Part shown: positions 61,333 to 64,000 of the stretch, piece after piece | Layout: each line of letters opens with the position of its first letter | Position numbering within the stretch: position 1 is the first letter of the stretch | Assembly: GCA_028274465.1 (NCBI GenBank) | Contig: CM051456.1 | Span: 51,311,360-51,375,359, forward strand | Length of the DNA stretch: 64,000 nucleotides | Source of the DNA: Plantago ovata | Taxonomy: Eukaryota > Streptophyta > Magnoliopsida > Lamiales > Plantaginaceae | Reading direction: 5' to 3' | The notes under the pieces: model-generated | Told to the model about the DNA's origin: nothing | Databases searched by the model: none | What the model saw: only the letters and a program-made list of their open reading frames with translations | Made by a program: the position numbers and the translations under genes

Positions 61333-62269
61333 ATCATGCATGAGGTACCCGATCGTTTTGCATAGAGATCTAAGATCATGAATTGTCCAATGTGTTCCGT
61401 TCAATTCAACACTACGAAGATAGAGGGCTTAGATAGATCAAAGAAATAAAGCAATAACTCAAAGTCTGATTCGCATTACCGCCATCATGCATAATTAAGA
61501 ACCCTCGCTAAGAAATCACATACTATACCAACGATAGATTTAGCTACTCATAGTTGTCATGCAATCAACATAAATCATAGCAAGATTGAATAAAAACATG
61601 TTGAAAGATATAAATATAAATAGAAATATCGTGAGATACAATGTTACCGTCGAAGGTTGTCAATCTCCGAAGAATCGCGATCTCACAAGCTCCAAATTGA
61701 TAAGAAAAATTATCTCCTATGCTAAGAATTCCCAGAACAGGCTCTAGAGAATTCCTACCTAAAACTAATGAGAAAGGTATGAAAAAAGGTCTGAGAAAGT
61801 ATGAAAAAACGTAGAGAAACAACAACTATATATAGGAGTTCGGAACGTGTGGGGCGAGTCGCCCCACACACCGGGCGAACCACCTGTGTGGGGCGAACCG
61901 CCCCACATCCCGGGCGAATCGTCTGGGAGCTCCAGTCGGCGAGAGACGCGTTTTTGGATTTCTTTTCCTTTTCGAACTCGGTTTTTGCCTTCTAGTGACC
62001 TTTAAGTCTTGAAACTCGACCCCTAGACTTCAAATCCCATCTAGAATCTTCTAGATACTTCAAAAATGTCCTCGGAACACCGATTCTTCGTTCTCTTCCA
62101 TATAATTGCCCGGAAAATACATTTTTCACCTAAAACCTGTAAAATGCAAACTAAAGGGAAACGTGACACTATTCTAATAAAATGCACTATAATATAGCTA
62201 AATTAACATATAGGATAGCAAAATAGGTGAAAAAAGACTCGAATGAAAGTGTAAAATATACGTTCATCA
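61333..62269 (-). repeat. Athila/Tat-like 3' LTR, left part cut
   Basis: The right edge is TTCATCA at 62269, next to the polypurine tract GGTTTGGGGAGTT (complement of 62270-62282). A GGGCGA-type palindrome block lies at 61850-61930. It is related to 38655-39315. The left limit is the junction with C4. Confidence 0.7.
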
Positions 62270-64000
62270 AACTCCCCAAACCGAACCTTTGCTTGTCCTC
62301 AAGCAAGTAAGCTAGACTCTAATGCAAAAAACAATGCAACACAAAAATGGAGTCTCATGCCAAATGAAATGAACTAATCTATTGAATCTATCACAAAACA
62401 TATGAACAAAAACCATACAAATCATAACATGGATGTAGGTTGAAGAATGCCTCGATTGACTCATACACATTCACATAAGCACTTATGTCAAATAAGATAG
62501 TCTCTCGTAACATTCTCTACCTGGACCTAGTCAGTGACGACGTAATGAAACATGTTAAGATACGAATGGTTGTCCCGTGCCTATGAAACTGAGGACTTAC
62601 TACTGTTCACCAAGTTAAGACTTTTCCTCAAAGAGGTCGAACCAATACTGGCTCTCATCAAACGAAGGAGGGTTCCCTAAAAAAGATAACACTCCCCTAT
62701 TCTACCCATCTCTCAAGCAAAGCCTTATACTATTCACCACTTCCTGAATGGCAGGACGAGGGTGGTCTAGAACAGATGACACTCAAACAAAAGAAAAAAT
62801 TACAACTTGATTACGAACATTACAAGAATTGAAAATGAGACAAACACTTTGCTAAACTGCTTTTTGGCTCTTTTTTTGGACCCTTCCTTGCTTTTTGGGG
62901 TCTTTTTTTTTTTTTTTCTTTTTTTCTTTTCCAGATTTTTTTCTTTTTTCTGGAATTTTTCTTTTTTTTTTCGATTTCTTTTAGCCAGCAGTAGCACAAC
63001 GAAAAAGAAGATTACAATGACACACAAATGACCTCCCCAAACCTATTCAAAAGAATAGGTTGAAGCACAAACTTTACGAAAAAAGGAAAATAAACTCACA
63101 AAGAAAAATAAACTCACAAAACACACTAAAAATCAAAAAACAAGTCTAATGATAGCGTAACCCCCTTCCCAAACCTATTCGAAAGAATAGGTTGCAAACA
63201 AAGGATCACACAATCTCACACTACCTCCTTCCTAGGCATTTAGCAATCTCAAAGCAAGGTGAAGACTTGTTGCCTCTTAGGTACATAATTACTCGGGAAA
63301 ACAACCATAAGATCCTAATGTTGAAGGGTAATTCGTATTTCTTTCTAAGTTCGCAATGAGTCGCTATTCTAAGTCTTTCTAGTTCTTCTTCTTGTAGCGT
63401 CCCTCTAAGGTAGGAAATGAGCCTTCCTGTAGCTTCCTCGTACCTGAAATAGACTANNNNNNNNNNNNNNNNNNNNNNNNNNNNNNNNNNNNNNNNNNNN
63501 NNNNNNNNNNNNNNNNNNNNNNNNNNNNNNNNNNNNNNNNNNNNNNNNNNNNNNNNTTCAGGTTAGCCGGGAAGGTTAGCGGAAGAGGAGTGTGCCTTAG
63601 TCCTTGAGTCATGACCGTATCATCCTTTTTAGTGCCAAATCTTACCAAGTAGTCCTTCGACAACTTGTTCCATCATAGCTTTCGAAGGTGGGAAAGCCTC
63701 TTTCAATTTTGGCTTGGTGGTTCCTGATCTCATCGCACAAAGGGCTCGGATCTTGGTCTTGCTCTCTCTCTTGGACGGTTCCTCGGAGAGTTCTATCTGA
63801 GCGTCAAGTGCGGATTCCTCGCGTTGAGTTCCTCCAGAGTGAGCCTCCTCCCCGTGATCGGATCGACCAGGGGGGTTACCTCAGCTACTGTTCTCAATGC
63901 TTGATTCTCTTCCACCGCTTCTTGTTGGTTTTGACGAGTTACCTGGTTGGGGTAACTTGATTTGGGAGAGCGGGTGGTGTAGCGACCACCTGAGCCCTAT
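62270..64000 (-). mobile_element. Internal region of the Athila/Tat-like element, with assembly gap
   Basis: Mostly untranslated-looking sequence with a pyrimidine-rich tract (62875-62975) and two copies of a hairpin AACCTATTC-AAA-GAATAGGTT type (63035-63056, 63172-63194). Unknown bases fill 63459-63556. Beyond the gap, minus-strand frames read VTRQNQQEAVEENQALRTVA and TPLVDPITGRRLTLEELNAR, then break. I cannot assign them; a gag N-terminal part is possible. The element runs off the window. Confidence 0.45.
63459..63556. other. Assembly gap (about 98 N)
   Basis: Run of unknown bases. Sequence on both sides appears to belong to the same Athila/Tat-like element. Confidence 0.99.

Noticed and set aside
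62800..63031. Lysine-rich and phenylalanine-rich ORFs
   Set aside because: Both are translations of a low-complexity pyrimidine tract on the two strands.

Overview
The window is angiosperm nuclear DNA, most likely eudicot, and it is dominated by transposable elements. Two things show this. One is a host gene with plant introns, a type II phosphatidylinositol 4-kinase gamma. The other is a set of typical plant element classes: hAT, CACTA, a LINE, Ty3/gypsy chromovirus and Athila/Tat-like elements, and Ty1/copia elements primed by initiator tRNA-Met. The species cannot be named from the sequence. About 98 unknown bases lie at 63459-63556.

Layout. 1-1454 is low-copy-looking DNA with a broken ribosomal protein L3 fragment. 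1455-6629 is a full-length hAT transposon with perfect 23-bp inverted ends, an 8-bp target duplication and a four-exon transposase gene that is now broken. 6630-11700 holds a possible solo LTR, a short unrecognised spliced gene remnant, a 298-bp hAT-type MITE and a four-unit 168-bp tandem array. 11767-14216 (minus) is the PI4K-gamma gene, two coding exons and 580 aa, the only gene that looks intact. From 15.2 kb on the DNA is nested elements. A LINE is split by a 5.6-kb chromovirus (15626-21228). A CACTA element (21784-23620) is cut by a copia element, C1 (23621-33473, minus). Next come an Athila/Tat-like gag-protease remnant (33474-36501), a Tekay-like element with gag but no pol (36502-about 40990), and the 3' half of a SIRE/Maximus-like copia carrying an extra acidic ORF (about 41000-45807). 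A second CACTA (45808-46986) is cut by copia C2 (46987-55072, plus). Two partial relatives follow, C3 (minus) and C4 (plus), joined head to head. The window ends in another Athila/Tat-like element (61333-64000, minus).

Nearly every element ORF carries frameshifts or nonsense codons, so the elements look non-autonomous now. The LTR pairs of the chromovirus and of C1 remain very similar, so those insertions are fairly recent.

The most unusual signals are in the long untranslated leaders of the copia elements. Each leader carries four short hairpins with the same loop, AGGCGGC, and stems that differ by paired, compensating changes. A conserved CCGC motif lies between hairpins and could pair with the loop. 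The array is present in C1 and in three members of a second family (C2, C3, C4). C3 and C4 also form a near-perfect inverted repeat with arms of about 2 kb, whose centre lies at a natural 9-bp hairpin of the LTR.
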